A stretch of DNA of 64,000 nucleotides from Candidatus Mycolicibacterium alkanivorans. Lineage in GTDB: Bacteria; Actinomycetota; Actinomycetes; Mycobacteriales; Mycobacteriaceae. The notes below the pieces were generated by a model. It searched no databases. It was given only the letters and a program-made list of their open reading frames with translations, and was not told the DNA's origin. Made by a program: the position numbers and the translations under genes. Shown here piece after piece: positions 45,937 through 59,161 of this stretch; within the stretch, counting starts at the first letter, position 1, and every line of letters starts with the position of its first letter. The stretch spans positions 3,038,001-3,102,000 of the forward strand of contig NZ_JAIVFL010000001.1 of the NCBI RefSeq assembly GCF_022760805.1. The letters are read 5' to 3'.

Positions 45937-46407
45937 CTACCTGGTGTCGCGAACGGCGGCGGCCGCGGCCCGGATCTGCGGGGTGACCAGCATGACCTGG
46001 CCCAGCACGCCGTTGACGAAGCCGGGCGACTCGTCGGTGGACAGCTCCTTGGCCAGCTCGACGGCCTCGTCGACGGCGACCGGCTCGGGAACGTCCTCGG
46101 CGTGCAGCAGTTCCCACACCGCCACCCGCAGGATCGCGCGGTCGACGGCGGGCAGCCGCTCCAGCGTCCAGCCCTGCAGGTGCGAGGTGATCAGCTCGTC
46201 GATGTGGGCGGAGTTCTCGCTGACCCCGCGCGCCACCGTCACCGTGTACGGGTTGAGCACCGACACGTCCGGGTTGGCCTCGGCCAGCGCGGTGCGGCTC
46301 TCGGCCACCTCGGCCGGTGTCAGTCCCCGTGCCTCGGCTTCGAAGAGCAAGTCGACCGCGCGCTTGCGCGCCTGATGCCGACCCTTGTCGGCCTTGCGGT
46401 CGGCCAT
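45937..46407 (-). CDS. nusB: Transcription antitermination factor NusB
   Basis: RNA-binding protein that works with NusE on boxA of rRNA leaders. 156 residues with the arginine-rich start [18 protein letters not shown], helical repeats and the conserved end [16 protein letters not shown]. Adjoins efp (2 bp) on the same strand and convergent with the ERCC4 gene (2 bp between stops). The efp-nusB pairing is classical. Confidence 0.96.
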   Translation of the reverse strand: MADRKADKGRHQARKRAVDLLFEAEARGLTPAEVAESRTALAEANPDVSVLNPYTVTVARGVSENSAHIDELITSHLQGWTLERLPAVDRAILRVAVWELLHAEDVPEPVAVDEAVELAKELSTDESPGFVNGVLGQVMLVTPQIRAAAAAVRDTR

Positions 46408-46408
46408 A

Positions 46409-46972
46409 TCAGGTGTTCACGCGCCCCAGATAGCTGCCGTCGCGGGAATCGACCTTGAGCTTGTCGCCGGGGTTGATGAACAGCGGCACCTGGATCTCGG
46501 CGCCGGTCTCCAGCGTCGCGGGCTTGGTGCCCGCGCTGGAGCGATCACCCTGCAGGCCCGGCTCGGTGTGGCTGACCTCGAGCTCGACCGTCACCGGCAG
46601 CTCCAGGTACAGCGGCGCGCCGTCATGGAAGGCGATCTGCACCGGCATGCCCTCGAGCAGGAAGCCCGCGGCGCGGCCGACCAGAGCCTCCGGCAGCGGG
46701 TGCTGCTCGTAGTCCTCGGCGTCCATGAACACGAAGTCCGAGCCGTCGCGGTACAGATAGGTGGCGTCGCGGCGGTCGACAGTGGCGGTTTCCACCTTCA
46801 CCCCGGCGTTGTAGGTCTTGTCGACGACCTTGCCCGACAGCACGTTCTTGAGCTTGGTCCGCACGAACGCCGGTCCTTTACCGGGCTTGACGTGCTGGAA
46901 CTCGGTGATCTGCCAGAGCTGGCCGTCGATGTTCAGCACGAGGCCGTTTTTGAAATCGGCAGTGGTTGCCAC
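46409..46972 (-). CDS. efp: Elongation factor P
   Basis: Relieves ribosome stalling at proline runs. 187 residues in three beta domains: the modification-loop region is [17 protein letters not shown] near residues 29-45, with the Lys in PGKG being the usual tip; [13 protein letters not shown] and the C-terminal [16 protein letters not shown] complete the family. No EpmA gene for beta-lysyl modification is nearby, in keeping with actinobacteria. Confidence 0.97.
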   Translation of the reverse strand: MATTADFKNGLVLNIDGQLWQITEFQHVKPGKGPAFVRTKLKNVLSGKVVDKTYNAGVKVETATVDRRDATYLYRDGSDFVFMDAEDYEQHPLPEALVGRAAGFLLEGMPVQIAFHDGAPLYLELPVTVELEVSHTEPGLQGDRSSAGTKPATLETGAEIQVPLFINPGDKLKVDSRDGSYLGRVNT

Positions 46973-46993
46973 GGTCGGTCGTTCTCCTAGCTT

Positions 46994-48082
46994 CTAAATG
47001 ATGGCCAGTTCCTTGGGGAACCGGGTGAGCAGCTCTGGGCCCCGTTCGCCCACGACCAGGGTGTCCTCGATGCGTACACCACCACGGTCAGGCAGGTAGA
47101 CACCCGGTTCCACGGTCACCACGGAGCCAGCAAGCAGTGTACCGGCGGCTGCGGAGTTGATTGCCGGCGCTTCGTGGATCTGCAGTCCGACGCCGTGGCC
47201 CAGCCCATGCCCGAACTGCTCGGCGTAACCAGCGTCGGCGATGACCGTCCGGGCGGCCCCGTCGACATCGCTGAGGCTGGCGCCGACCTCGAGTGCCTCG
47301 CGGCCGGCGCGCTGGGCGTCGGACACCAGCTGGTAGATCTCGCGCTGCCAGGCCGCCGCCTTGCCCAGCACGAACGTCCGGGTCACGTCGGAGTGGTAGC
47401 CGCCAACCAGCGCGCCGAAGTCGATCGTGATGAAATCGCCCTCCGCCAGCACCGCATCGGTGGGCCGATGATGCGGTACCGCCGAGTTGGCCCCTGAGGC
47501 CACGATGGTCTCGAAGGAGGGTCCATCGGCGCCGTGCTCGAGCATCAGCGCCTCGAGGTCGCGGCCCACCGCGCGTTCGGTGCGCCCCGGACGCAGCCCG
47601 CCCTCGGCCACCAGCTGCGCCAGGGCGGCGTCGGCGGCCTCGCAGGCTAGCCGCAGCAGCGCGACCTCACCGGCGTCCTTGACCTCGCGCAGCGCCTCGA
47701 TCACACCGGCGGCCCGCACCAGTTCGGCGGGTGCCTCACCGAGTTCCTTGGCCAGCGCGTCGAACCCGTCGACGCTGACCACATGACTTTCGAATCCGAT
47801 GCGCCGCGCGCCGTCGGCCACCGCGCGCGCCACCAGATGCCGCCCGCAAGCGCGCTCGATCACCGTCTGCAGATCGGGTGCCTGGCGGGCGGCCTGGGTG
47901 CGGTAGCGGGAATCGGTGGCCAGCACCGCCGGCGTGTCGCCGGCGAACACCAGCAGCGCCGCGTTCGACCCGGTGAAGCCGGACAGGTATCGGACGTTGA
48001 CCAGGTCACTGACGAGCATGGCGTCCACACCGTCGGCGGCCAGCCGGGCCGCGAGCCGGTCCCGGCGTTGGGAATGCGTCAC
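46994..48082 (-). CDS. pepQ: M24 family Xaa-Pro peptidase
   Basis: Cytosolic metallopeptidase cleaving Xaa-Pro dipeptides or N-terminal Xaa-Pro. 362 residues: the N-terminal creatinase-type domain precedes the pita-bread fold with metal ligands Asp in DFGALVGGYHSD, His in HGLGHGVGLQIHE and Glu in VTVEPGVYLP. Length typical. Lies 21 bp upstream of efp, on the same strand; recalled order pepQ-efp-nusB matches Rv2535c-Rv2533c. Confidence 0.93.
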   Translation of the reverse strand: MTHSQRRDRLAARLAADGVDAMLVSDLVNVRYLSGFTGSNAALLVFAGDTPAVLATDSRYRTQAARQAPDLQTVIERACGRHLVARAVADGARRIGFESHVVSVDGFDALAKELGEAPAELVRAAGVIEALREVKDAGEVALLRLACEAADAALAQLVAEGGLRPGRTERAVGRDLEALMLEHGADGPSFETIVASGANSAVPHHRPTDAVLAEGDFITIDFGALVGGYHSDVTRTFVLGKAAAWQREIYQLVSDAQRAGREALEVGASLSDVDGAARTVIADAGYAEQFGHGLGHGVGLQIHEAPAINSAAAGTLLAGSVVTVEPGVYLPDRGGVRIEDTLVVGERGPELLTRFPKELAII

Positions 48083-48115
48083 GGTCGCCGACGGTACTCG
48101 CTACGCTGATACCCC

Positions 48116-48685
48116 ATGAGCACCCGGTTGTTGCGCGGACTGGCGTTCGCGGCCGGGATGGTCATCGTCCGACTGGTGCAGGGAACGCTGATCAACCAGT
48201 ACCCGACCAAGGCCGGAATGATCAGTCTCGTCCTGGTGGTGCTGTTCGGCATCGCGGCCTTCGTGTGGGGTCTGCTCGACGGCCGCGCCGACGCCAACGC
48301 CAACCCCGACCCGGACCGTCGCCGCGACCTGGCGATGAGATGGTTGCTGGCGGGTCTGGTCGCCGGTGTGGTGGCCGGCGCCGTCGCGTGGGCGATCTCG
48401 CTGTTCTACCAGAACGTCTACGTCGAGGGGCTGATCAGCGAGGTGACCACGTTCGCGGCCTTCACCGCGCTGGTGGTCTTCACCCCGGCAATCGCCGCGG
48501 TGGCCATCGGCCGCTGGATGGTCGACCGCGGCCGGCCTGACGAGCCGCGCCGCCGCTTCGGTGAAGCGCGCGACGTGTTCGACGCCGCGCAGGAGGACGA
48601 CCGGACCGGCCCGATCAGCGGGCTGGGTGCCGGTGGTGCCGATCCCGAGGAGCAGACGTCGGCCATCGCCCCCCGGGCGTCGTGA
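48116..48685 (+). CDS. B-4DMT family membrane protein (Rv2536-like)
   Basis: 189 residues with four hydrophobic spans (about 8-24, 33-52, 75-95 and 110-135), then an acidic, polar C-terminal tail (about 145-189). The four-span layout with charged loops suggests the B-4DMT family of small transporters; substrate unknown. Divergent from pepQ (33 bp between starts) and convergent with aroQ, matching the position of Rv2536. Confidence 0.75.
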   Translation: MSTRLLRGLAFAAGMVIVRLVQGTLINQYPTKAGMISLVLVVLFGIAAFVWGLLDGRADANANPDPDRRRDLAMRWLLAGLVAGVVAGAVAWAISLFYQNVYVEGLISEVTTFAAFTALVVFTPAIAAVAIGRWMVDRGRPDEPRRRFGEARDVFDAAQEDDRTGPISGLGAGGADPEEQTSAIAPRAS

Positions 48686-48731
48686 CGACGGCGATCTGCA
48701 ACTCGGTGGCCAGCACCACGTCGTGACGGGG

Positions 48732-52157
<3,426 letters not shown>

Positions 52158-52245
52158 CTTCCCACGTCGGTGACGCCGGACCCAATCGCGCCGGGGGCGG
52201 CCGACGTTCTCGACGGCCGGCGGTTAGCGCCACAGTATCTGATCC

Positions 52246-52662
52246 TCAGAACACCGCGAGCGCTGCGGCCGCCAGGCTGGCGACGCACATCGACGGGCCG
52301 TGCGGCAGCGTCCTGGTCCTGCCCAGCACGCCGAACACCGCGGTGAGCACCGGTGCACCCACCGCGCCTAGCAGCCACACGTCGGGCCCGAATGCACCGG
52401 TGAGCGCGCCCAGGCCGACGGCGAGTTTGACGTCACCGGCGCCCAGACCGCCGGGCGCGACGAGGTGCACGGTGAGGTAGAGCGCGGTCAGGCCCACCGC
52501 GCCGTACAGCGCCGCCGGTCCGCGCCCGTACGCCACGGCGACCATCACAACCAGGGCGGCACCCGGCAACGTCAGCGCGTTGGGCAGGCGTCGCTGCCGG
52601 ATGTCGACGACGGTCAGGGCGGTCGCCCAGAAGAGCACGGCGGCGCAGGCGACGAAGCGCAT
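52246..52662 (-). CDS. Small A24-type prepilin peptidase-like membrane protein
   Basis: 138 residues, almost all membrane-embedded, with several short hydrophobic spans. Two aspartates characteristic of type IV prepilin peptidases are seen: Asp20 in VVDIRQRRLPN and the GLGAGDVKL motif near residue 75 (GxGD). The methyltransferase domain of full PilD is absent, as in the short TadV-like forms. Substrates would be Flp-type pilins, but no pilin or tad gene lies here. It sits between aroE and aroC. Confidence 0.8.
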   Translation of the reverse strand: MRFVACAAVLFWATALTVVDIRQRRLPNALTLPGAALVVMVAVAYGRGPAALYGAVGLTALYLTVHLVAPGGLGAGDVKLAVGLGALTGAFGPDVWLLGAVGAPVLTAVFGVLGRTRTLPHGPSMCVASLAAAALAVF

Positions 52663-52672
52663 GCGCGGCAGG

Positions 52673-53506
52673 CTAACCCAACGCGGCCGTCATCTCGTTG
52701 CGCGGCGCAGGTCGGCCTGTGAATTGTTCGACTTGGCTGAAGGCCTGGTGCAGCAGCATCTGCAGGCCGCTGATCACCTCGCCGCCGGCCTCGGCGACCG
52801 CCGTGGCCAGCGGGGTGGGCCACGGGTCGTAGATCGCGTCGAGCAACACGGGCACGGTCGCAAAGGCGCGCGCATGGTCGGCGGCGGCTTCGGCGGGGAT
52901 GGTGCTGACCATCACGTCGGCGGCCGCCACGACGGCGGGGAGCTCGGGTGCATCCAGTGCGCAGAAGCCGGTGGTGACACCGACGGCCCCGCCGAGTTCG
53001 AGCAGCCTGACGGCCTTGTCGCGATTGCGCGCGACGACGGTGATCTTGGTGACGCCGATTTCGGCCAGGCCGACGACCGCGGCGGGTGCGGTGCCGCCGG
53101 ATCCCAGCACGATCGCGTGACGCAGGTGCCGGTGGTGACCCAGAGCGCCGGCCACACCGTCGATGTCGGTGTTGTCGGCGCGCCAGCCGTGCGGAGTTCG
53201 AACCAGGGTGTTGGCCGAGCCGACCAGTCCGGCGCGTTCGGTGCGCTCGTAGGCGAACTCCAGCGCCGCGAACTTGCCGGGCATCGTCACCGACACCCCG
53301 ACCCACTCTGGCCCGAAACCTCCCACCAGCGACGGCAACTGCTCGGCCGTGCACTCGATGCGGTCGTATGTCCAGTCGGTCAGGCCCAACGCCCGGTAGG
53401 CAGCCAGATGAAGGACAGGCGACTTCGAGTGCGCGACAGGCGAACCCAGCACCGCCGCCTTACGGGCGCTATCGCCGAAGTCCGATGCGCTCTTCACTTC
53501 GTTCAT
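52673..53506 (-). CDS. aroE: Shikimate dehydrogenase
   Basis: Reduces dehydroshikimate to shikimate with NADPH. 277 residues from ATG 53506: VLGSPVAHSKSPVLH at the substrate site, NTDIDG (active Asp) and the Rossmann loop VLGSGGTAPAAVVGL. The start overlaps mltG as ATGA, and the stop is 10 bp upstream of the prepilin peptidase gene. The chosen start avoids a longer frame that reads through mltG. Confidence 0.93.
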   Translation of the reverse strand: MNEVKSASDFGDSARKAAVLGSPVAHSKSPVLHLAAYRALGLTDWTYDRIECTAEQLPSLVGGFGPEWVGVSVTMPGKFAALEFAYERTERAGLVGSANTLVRTPHGWRADNTDIDGVAGALGHHRHLRHAIVLGSGGTAPAAVVGLAEIGVTKITVVARNRDKAVRLLELGGAVGVTTGFCALDAPELPAVVAAADVMVSTIPAEAAADHARAFATVPVLLDAIYDPWPTPLATAVAEAGGEVISGLQMLLHQAFSQVEQFTGRPAPRNEMTAALG

Positions 53507-54735
53507 CGCGCGGAATCGAGGACACCATTGCCTCGCGCCAGCTCGATATTCGCCAGATGCTGCTGATAGTCCTTGGTGAACAACGTCGTACCGTCCATGT
53601 TCACCGTCACGAAGTACAGCCAGTCCCCCGGATCGGGACGCTCGGCGGCGGCCAGCGCCTCGTCCCCGGGCGAGCAGATCGGAGTGGCGGGCAGGCCGCC
53701 GGAGGCATAGGTGTTCCACGGGGTGATCTGGGCGCGGTCGGCGTCGGTGGTGGCGACTTCCTGACGGTCCAGCGGATAGTTCACCGTCGAATCGAACTCG
53801 AGGTGCTGCGGGGCGTCCAGCCGGTTGTAGATGACGCGCGCGACCCTGGCGAAGTCGTTCGGCTTGGCCTCGCGCTGCACCAGGGAGCCGACGATGAGGA
53901 TCTCGTACGGCGACATGTTCATCGCCTTGGCGGTGTCCAGCAGGCCACCCTCGACGTAGTGGTCGGCACTTTCGGCGACCAGCGTGGCCAGGATCCGCTG
54001 CGCTGACCCCGACGGGTCGACGTTCCAGGCGCCAGGTGCGATCAGCCCCTCAAGCCGACGGTGGTTGTTGCCCAGCGCGGCAATGGGTTTGACCGCCCAG
54101 TCCGGAACGTTGAGCGCGGACGGCTCGGCCTGCTCGGCCGCCCTGCGCAGGTCGTCGGCCGCAACACACTTGCGCTGGCCGTTCAGCTCGACACAGCTGG
54201 CGTCGGAGATCAAGGTGAAGATGCCCTCGGTGGTCTTGTCCGTGCCGACGGCCTTGACGTCGTCGAGCTGCCTGCCTTCGGGAATCACCAGCTTGCCCAC
54301 CCGGGTTCCGGGGTCGGCGAGGCGCTGCACGGCCGCCGACGGCGACATCTCGGTGCGCATCTTGTAGTAGCCGGGCTGGATGGCCGAGATCGAGGCGTTG
54401 TCCTTAGAGGCATCGACGAACGACTTGACGTTGGCGACCACGTTCCGGTCGCGCAGGGTCTGACCGATCTGGGTGGTCGAGTCGCCGTCGTGGACCCGGA
54501 TGACGATGTCGTCCTTGCCATCCCCGGAGTAGTCGCTGCCGCCGTCGAAGATACTGGTGCCCAGGAAGATCACCGCGACTACGACGGCCGCCAGCACCGC
54601 GACGGCCGCGCCTGCGACGATACGTCGCCGAGTGTGCCTGCGGCGGGCGCGAGTTCGTTCCAGTCGGCTCATCCGGTGCCGAGGCGCCCCGACCGCCGCC
54701 GGCTCAGCCCGATCGGATTCGTATGGGTCAGACAT
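53503..54735 (-). CDS. mltG: Endolytic murein transglycosylase MltG
   Basis: Membrane-anchored enzyme that cleaves nascent glycan strands and ends their synthesis. 410 residues from ATG 54735. A basic, Arg-rich cytosolic N-terminus (about 1-38) is followed by a transmembrane helix (about 39-62), a LysM-like subdomain and the catalytic domain. Its catalytic Glu lies in [11 protein letters not shown], and [20 protein letters not shown] precedes the C-terminal substrate motif. Overlaps ruvX by 8 bp and aroE by 4 bp. Confidence 0.93.
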   Translation of the reverse strand: MSDPYESDRAEPAAVGAPRHRMSRLERTRARRRHTRRRIVAGAAVAVLAAVVVAVIFLGTSIFDGGSDYSGDGKDDIVIRVHDGDSTTQIGQTLRDRNVVANVKSFVDASKDNASISAIQPGYYKMRTEMSPSAAVQRLADPGTRVGKLVIPEGRQLDDVKAVGTDKTTEGIFTLISDASCVELNGQRKCVAADDLRRAAEQAEPSALNVPDWAVKPIAALGNNHRRLEGLIAPGAWNVDPSGSAQRILATLVAESADHYVEGGLLDTAKAMNMSPYEILIVGSLVQREAKPNDFARVARVIYNRLDAPQHLEFDSTVNYPLDRQEVATTDADRAQITPWNTYASGGLPATPICSPGDEALAAAERPDPGDWLYFVTVNMDGTTLFTKDYQQHLANIELARGNGVLDSAR

Positions 54736-55234
54736 CGTCGTTCTCCGCACGCGTCGGCGCCGCGTTGCGGCGTTGGTCGAGCCAGCCTTGGAGGATCCCC
54801 ACAGCGGCGGCCTGGTCGATCACTCCTCGTTGGGCCTTGGCCCGTACACCGGCTTCCCGCAACGATCGTTGCGCCGCAACGGTGGTCAGTCGTTCGTCGG
54901 CGAGCCGCACCGGAACCGGGGCGATCCGCCCGGCCAGCGCATCGGCGACGTCCACGGCGTCCTGGGCTGACGTGCCGGCCCGGTCGGCCAGGGTGCGCGG
55001 CAGCCCGACGATCACCTCGACGACGCCGAACTCCTCGACCAGCGCGGCGAGTCGGCGCAGATGCTTGCCCGTACGTTCGCGCCGAACCGTCTCCACCGGC
55101 GTTGCCAAAATGCCGTCGGGATCGCTGACCGCCACCCCGATCCGAACCGTGCCCACATCGACACCGAGACGCCGGCCCCGCCCGGGATCATCGGCCCCGG
55201 GCCGGTCGGGCACGCGGTTGTGCGCGGGGAGCAC
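54728..55234 (-). CDS. ruvX: RuvX/YqgF family pre-16S rRNA nuclease
   Basis: RNase H-fold nuclease implicated in 16S rRNA 5' maturation, formerly called a Holliday junction resolvase. 168 residues. Family motifs: [18 protein letters not shown] (first Asp, metal site), [11 protein letters not shown] and [14 protein letters not shown]. All catalytic acidic residues can be placed. Five bp downstream of alaS and overlapping mltG, the recalled order Rv2555c-Rv2554c-Rv2553c. Confidence 0.94.
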   Translation of the reverse strand: MLPAHNRVPDRPGADDPGRGRRLGVDVGTVRIGVAVSDPDGILATPVETVRRERTGKHLRRLAALVEEFGVVEVIVGLPRTLADRAGTSAQDAVDVADALAGRIAPVPVRLADERLTTVAAQRSLREAGVRAKAQRGVIDQAAAVGILQGWLDQRRNAAPTRAENDDV

Positions 55235-55239
55235 TGAGG

Positions 55240-57987
55240 CTAGCTCCGGGCGATCTCTGCGCGTACCGCGGCCAGCGCTGCGTCGATCCCGCCCGCATTC
55301 TTCCCGGAGCCCTGGGCCAGGTCGGCCTTGCCGCCGCCGCGGCCGTCGACGGCCGCCGCGATCTGCTTGATCAGGTCGTTGGCACGCAGACCCGCATCCT
55401 GGGCGGCCGGGTTGGCCGCGACGACGAACGGCACCGTGCCCTCGTCCCCGTCGGCGACCAGAGCGACGATCGCGGGCTCGGAGCCCATCTTGCCCTTGAT
55501 GTCGCCGACCAGGGAGCGCAGGTCGTTGGCGGTCATCCCCGCCGACATCCGCTGCGCCACCAGACGGACCTCACCGATCTGCTCGGCGCCTGCGGCGGCA
55601 TTGGCCGCCGCCGCGCGGGCCGTGGCCAGCCGCGCGCGGTCGAGTTCCTTCTCGGCCGCTTTGAGCCGCTCGACGAGGTTCGCCACCCGGGCGGGCACCT
55701 CGTCGGAGGGAACCTTCAGCGACGACGCCAGCCCCGCCATCAATGCGCGTTCCTTGGCGAGGTGCCGGAACGAGTCCAGTCCGACGTAGGCCTCGACGCG
55801 GCGCACCCCGGAGCCCACCGACGACTCCCCGAGGATGGTGACCGGTCCGATCCGAGCCGAGTTGTGCACGTGCGTGCCACCGCAGAGCTCCAGGGAGAAC
55901 GGGCCGCCGATCTCGACCACCCGCACCTCGTCGGGGTACTGTTCGCCGAACATCGCCATCGCGCCCATGGCCTTGGCCTTCTCCAGCCCGGTGGTGAAGG
56001 TGTTGACCACGAAGTCGGCCTCGACCGCCTCGTTGGTGACCTCTTCAACCTCGGAGCGCTGGGTGTCCGTTAACGGCCCCTGCCAGTTGAAGTCGAATCG
56101 CAGATAACCGGGCCGGTTCAGCGAACCGGCCTGAACAGCGTTGGGCCCCAGCACCTGTCGCAGCGCGGCGTGCACCATGTGGGTGCCGGAGTGGCCCTGC
56201 GTGGCGCCGTGGCGCCACTTCGGATCGACGGCGGCGACCACTGTGTCGCCCTCGACGAACTCGCCGGACTCGACGTTGACGCGGTGCACCCACAGCGTCT
56301 TGGCGATCTTCTGCACGTCGGTGACGGCGGCCCTGGCCGACTCGCTGCCGCCGGTGCCCGAGATCCAGCCGGCGTCGGCGATCTGGCCGCCGGACTCGGC
56401 GTAGAGCGGGGTGCGATCCAGCACGATCTCAACCCGTTCGGGCATGGCGTCGCCGGAAACCTCGCCGTGGACCCGCTTCTGGTGGCCGACCACCGGAACC
56501 CGCTTGCCGTCGACGAAGATGCCGAGGATCCGCGCCTCGGAGGTCAGCTCGTCGAACCCGGTGAACTCGGTGGGACCGGCATCGACCAGCTCGCGGAAGG
56601 CCGACAGGTCGGCATGCGCGTGCTTGCGTGCGGCGGCGTCGGCCTTGGCGCGGCGGCGCTGCTCGGCCATCAGCTCCCGGAAACCGAGCTCGTCGACCGT
56701 CAGGCCGGCCTCGGCGGCCATCTCGAGGGTCAGCTCGATCGGGAAGCCGTAGGTGTCGTGCAGGGTGAACGCGTCCGAACCGCCGAGCGCCGTCTTACCG
56801 GCCTTCCTGGTGGCGGCCGCGGCGTCTTCGAACAATTTGGAGCCCGACGCCAGGGTCCGGTTGAACGCCGTCTCCTCGGCGACCGCGATGCGGTTGATCC
56901 GGTCGAAGTCGGTGACCAGCTCGGGGTAGGCCGGACCCATCGCGTCACGCACGGTGACCATCAGCTCGCCGACGATCGGGGTGTCGATACCCAGCAGCTT
57001 GGCGGCTCGGATAATGCGGCGCAGCAGCCGGCGCAGGACGTAGCCGCGACCCTCGTTGGACGGGGTGACGCCGTCGGCGATGATGATCGCCGCGGTCCGG
57101 CTGTGGTCGGCGATGACCCGGTAACGGACGTCGTCTGGGCTGGATGTCGCCGGCCCCCCGCCTGCGGTGGGGTTGCCGGCGCCGTAGCCGCGCGGTGCGT
57201 ACTGCGCCACCTTGTCGATCACAGGGCGCAGCAGGTCGGTCTCGTAGACGTTCTCCACGTCCTGCAGCAGGCAGGCGATCCGCTCCACGCCCATGCCGGT
57301 GTCGATGTTCTTGCGCGGCAGCGGTCCGAGGATCTCGAAGTCCTCCTTGGAGGTGCCCTCACCGCGCTCGTTCTGCATGAACACGAGATTCCAGATCTCG
57401 ATGTAGCGGTCCTCGTTGGCCTCCGGGCCGCCCTCGATGCCGTACTCGGGCCCCCGGTCGAAGTAGATCTCCGAGCAGGGCCCGCACGGCCCGGGGATGC
57501 CCATCGACCAGTAGTTGTCGGCCATGCCGCGGCGTTGGATGCGCTCCGGCGGCAGCCCGGCGACCTCCTGCCACAACTGGACGGCCTCGTCGTCGTCGTA
57601 GAAGACCGTCGCCCACAGCCGTTCGGGGTCGAAGCCGTAGCCACCCTCGGAGACCGGGTTGGTCAGCAGGGTCCAGGCCAACTCGATGGCGCGGCGTTTG
57701 AAGTAGTCGCCGAAGGAGAAGTTGCCCGCCATCTGGAAGAACGTGTTGTGGCGGGTGGTGATACCGACCTCGTCGATGTCGGGCGTGCGGATGCACTTCT
57801 GGATGCTGGTGGCCGTCGGGTAGGGCGGGGTGCGCTGGCCCAGGAAGTAGGGCACGAACTGCACCATGCCGGCATTGACGAACAGCAGGTTGGGGTCGTC
57901 GAGGATCACCGAGGCGCTGGGCACCTCGGTGTGGCCTGCCTTCACGAAGTGATCCAGGAACCGCTTCCTGATCTCATGTGTCTGCAC
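55240..57987 (-). CDS. alaS: Alanyl-tRNA synthetase
   Basis: Charges tRNA-Ala. 915 residues: class II catalytic core at the N-terminus ([15 protein letters not shown] and [14 protein letters not shown]), the tRNA recognition region, an editing domain with zinc-binding [13 protein letters not shown] and [12 protein letters not shown], and the C-terminal DHH-related C-Ala domain ending [18 protein letters not shown]. It has the full domain set. The gene starts a long operon alaS-ruvX-mltG-aroE. No T-box-like leader is seen in the short upstream gap. Confidence 0.97.
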   Translation of the reverse strand: MQTHEIRKRFLDHFVKAGHTEVPSASVILDDPNLLFVNAGMVQFVPYFLGQRTPPYPTATSIQKCIRTPDIDEVGITTRHNTFFQMAGNFSFGDYFKRRAIELAWTLLTNPVSEGGYGFDPERLWATVFYDDDEAVQLWQEVAGLPPERIQRRGMADNYWSMGIPGPCGPCSEIYFDRGPEYGIEGGPEANEDRYIEIWNLVFMQNERGEGTSKEDFEILGPLPRKNIDTGMGVERIACLLQDVENVYETDLLRPVIDKVAQYAPRGYGAGNPTAGGGPATSSPDDVRYRVIADHSRTAAIIIADGVTPSNEGRGYVLRRLLRRIIRAAKLLGIDTPIVGELMVTVRDAMGPAYPELVTDFDRINRIAVAEETAFNRTLASGSKLFEDAAAATRKAGKTALGGSDAFTLHDTYGFPIELTLEMAAEAGLTVDELGFRELMAEQRRRAKADAAARKHAHADLSAFRELVDAGPTEFTGFDELTSEARILGIFVDGKRVPVVGHQKRVHGEVSGDAMPERVEIVLDRTPLYAESGGQIADAGWISGTGGSESARAAVTDVQKIAKTLWVHRVNVESGEFVEGDTVVAAVDPKWRHGATQGHSGTHMVHAALRQVLGPNAVQAGSLNRPGYLRFDFNWQGPLTDTQRSEVEEVTNEAVEADFVVNTFTTGLEKAKAMGAMAMFGEQYPDEVRVVEIGGPFSLELCGGTHVHNSARIGPVTILGESSVGSGVRRVEAYVGLDSFRHLAKERALMAGLASSLKVPSDEVPARVANLVERLKAAEKELDRARLATARAAAANAAAGAEQIGEVRLVAQRMSAGMTANDLRSLVGDIKGKMGSEPAIVALVADGDEGTVPFVVAANPAAQDAGLRANDLIKQIAAAVDGRGGGKADLAQGSGKNAGGIDAALAAVRAEIARS

Positions 57988-58040
57988 TGGGTTGCTGTCC
58001 TTGCGTTTTGGGTTGCGGCTCGACTGTCGCTTCGACCGCC

Positions 58041-58226
58041 CTACATTACCGGTCCGCCTGGGTTAGCTCGGCCGCCGAGGAAACTGAGCCGCACCGAACG
58101 GCGCGGATTGTCCCTGTTGAGATCCACCAGGACGACGCTCTGCCACGTTCCGAGCAACCGGACCGCATCGGTGAGGTCGACGGTCCGCCGCCGCGCGGTG
58201 TCGACGTCGAGCACATCGGAGTCCAC
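58041..58226 (-). pseudogene. YjbQ/UPF0047-family gene with internal in-frame deletion
   Basis: The minus-strand frame reads VVDSDVLDVDTARRRTVDLT and DAV and then jumps directly to RLLGTWQSVVLVDLNRDNPR and RSVRLSFLGG before stopping at 58041. These are the beginning and the end of the YjbQ family (recalled M. tuberculosis Rv2556c, 129 residues, in the same place next to alaS). About 70 central residues are missing at about 58160, including the HATAGVAI-type block with the conserved histidine. The two ends stay in frame, but a product of about 60 residues could not fold as YjbQ. Confidence 0.75.
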
Positions 58227-58390
58227 GACTTCCAGCCTAAGCGACCGTTGCCAGGCCGTACCCGGTTGAGGAAGGTGGGAAGAGCCGGTAGCGCGCGGAC
58301 GATCGCCCGACCGCGGGCACCGGAGATGGCCTGAAGGCACGTGACTTAAGACTCTCGCCCGACGGATCCTGCCGGGACTACGTTTCGGCT

Positions 58391-59059
58391 GTGGGCAAGC
58401 AGAGACCGCTGGCCACGGTTATGGCAGTAGCCGGCGTCGTCGGCCTGTACCGCTGGGTCGTGCGGCCACGGATGTACAACTGGGGCGCCACCGCCGAGGA
58501 GATCACCGCGGTGTTGCCGGGTGACGAGTTGGTCGAGCCGGGCGCGCCGCGCACCACGCGGGCGGTCACCGTCGACGCGCCGCCGGAGGCGGTGTGGCCG
58601 TGGCTTGCCCAGATCGGCGAGGACCGCGGCGGCTTCTACAGCTACGACTGGCTGGAGCGTCTGGCCGGGGCGAGGATCCACAACGCCGACGCCGTCCACC
58701 CGGAATGGCAGGAACTGGGCGTCGGTGACACGGTGTGGCTGGCCCGCCGCTACGGGCAGAATGCCAGCCAGGTGGTGGCGGCGGTGGCGCCGAAGTCTCA
58801 TCTGGTCCTCATGTCGGCGGCCGATTTCGACCGCGTGCAACGCGGCGAGCGGGCGAGCGGGTCCTGGGCGTTCTACGTGCGGCCATACCACGGCGGGACC
58901 AGGCTGCTGGCCCGCGGCACCGGCGGCTGGGTCGGGATCACCAGCTTCGACATTCCGCACTTTGTGATGGAACGCCGGATGCTGCGCGGCATTCGCGACC
59001 GAGCGGCGGCCGCCCCACCCGACGGGTCTAAACCACACGTGGTCAACCAAAGTCTTTGA
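58391..59059 (+). CDS. SRPBCC-fold protein with N-terminal anchor
   Basis: 222 residues from GTG 58391. A hydrophobic N-terminal helix (about 8-24, MAVAGVVGLYRWVV) may anchor the protein. Residues 50-200 resemble the polyketide cyclase/SRPBCC lipid-binding fold (VTVDAPPEAVWPWLAQIG, GGFYSYDWLERLAG, then LVLMSAADFD). Similar proteins in mycobacteria are of unknown function. It diverges from the YjbQ remnant and converges on rarA. Confidence 0.75.
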   Translation: MGKQRPLATVMAVAGVVGLYRWVVRPRMYNWGATAEEITAVLPGDELVEPGAPRTTRAVTVDAPPEAVWPWLAQIGEDRGGFYSYDWLERLAGARIHNADAVHPEWQELGVGDTVWLARRYGQNASQVVAAVAPKSHLVLMSAADFDRVQRGERASGSWAFYVRPYHGGTRLLARGTGGWVGITSFDIPHFVMERRMLRGIRDRAAAAPPDGSKPHVVNQSL

Positions 59060-59161
59060 TTACCAATATGTTTGGATGACCAACAGACGTTTTCGGACAT
59101 TCCGCGCGATGCTGCTAACGGTTGTCCGTCGCAGTCAGAATATTGCCTTACGGCAGGATTG

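Noticed and set aside
57988..58040. T-box leader upstream of alaS
   Set aside because: The gap is too short, and no T-box or specifier structure is visible.
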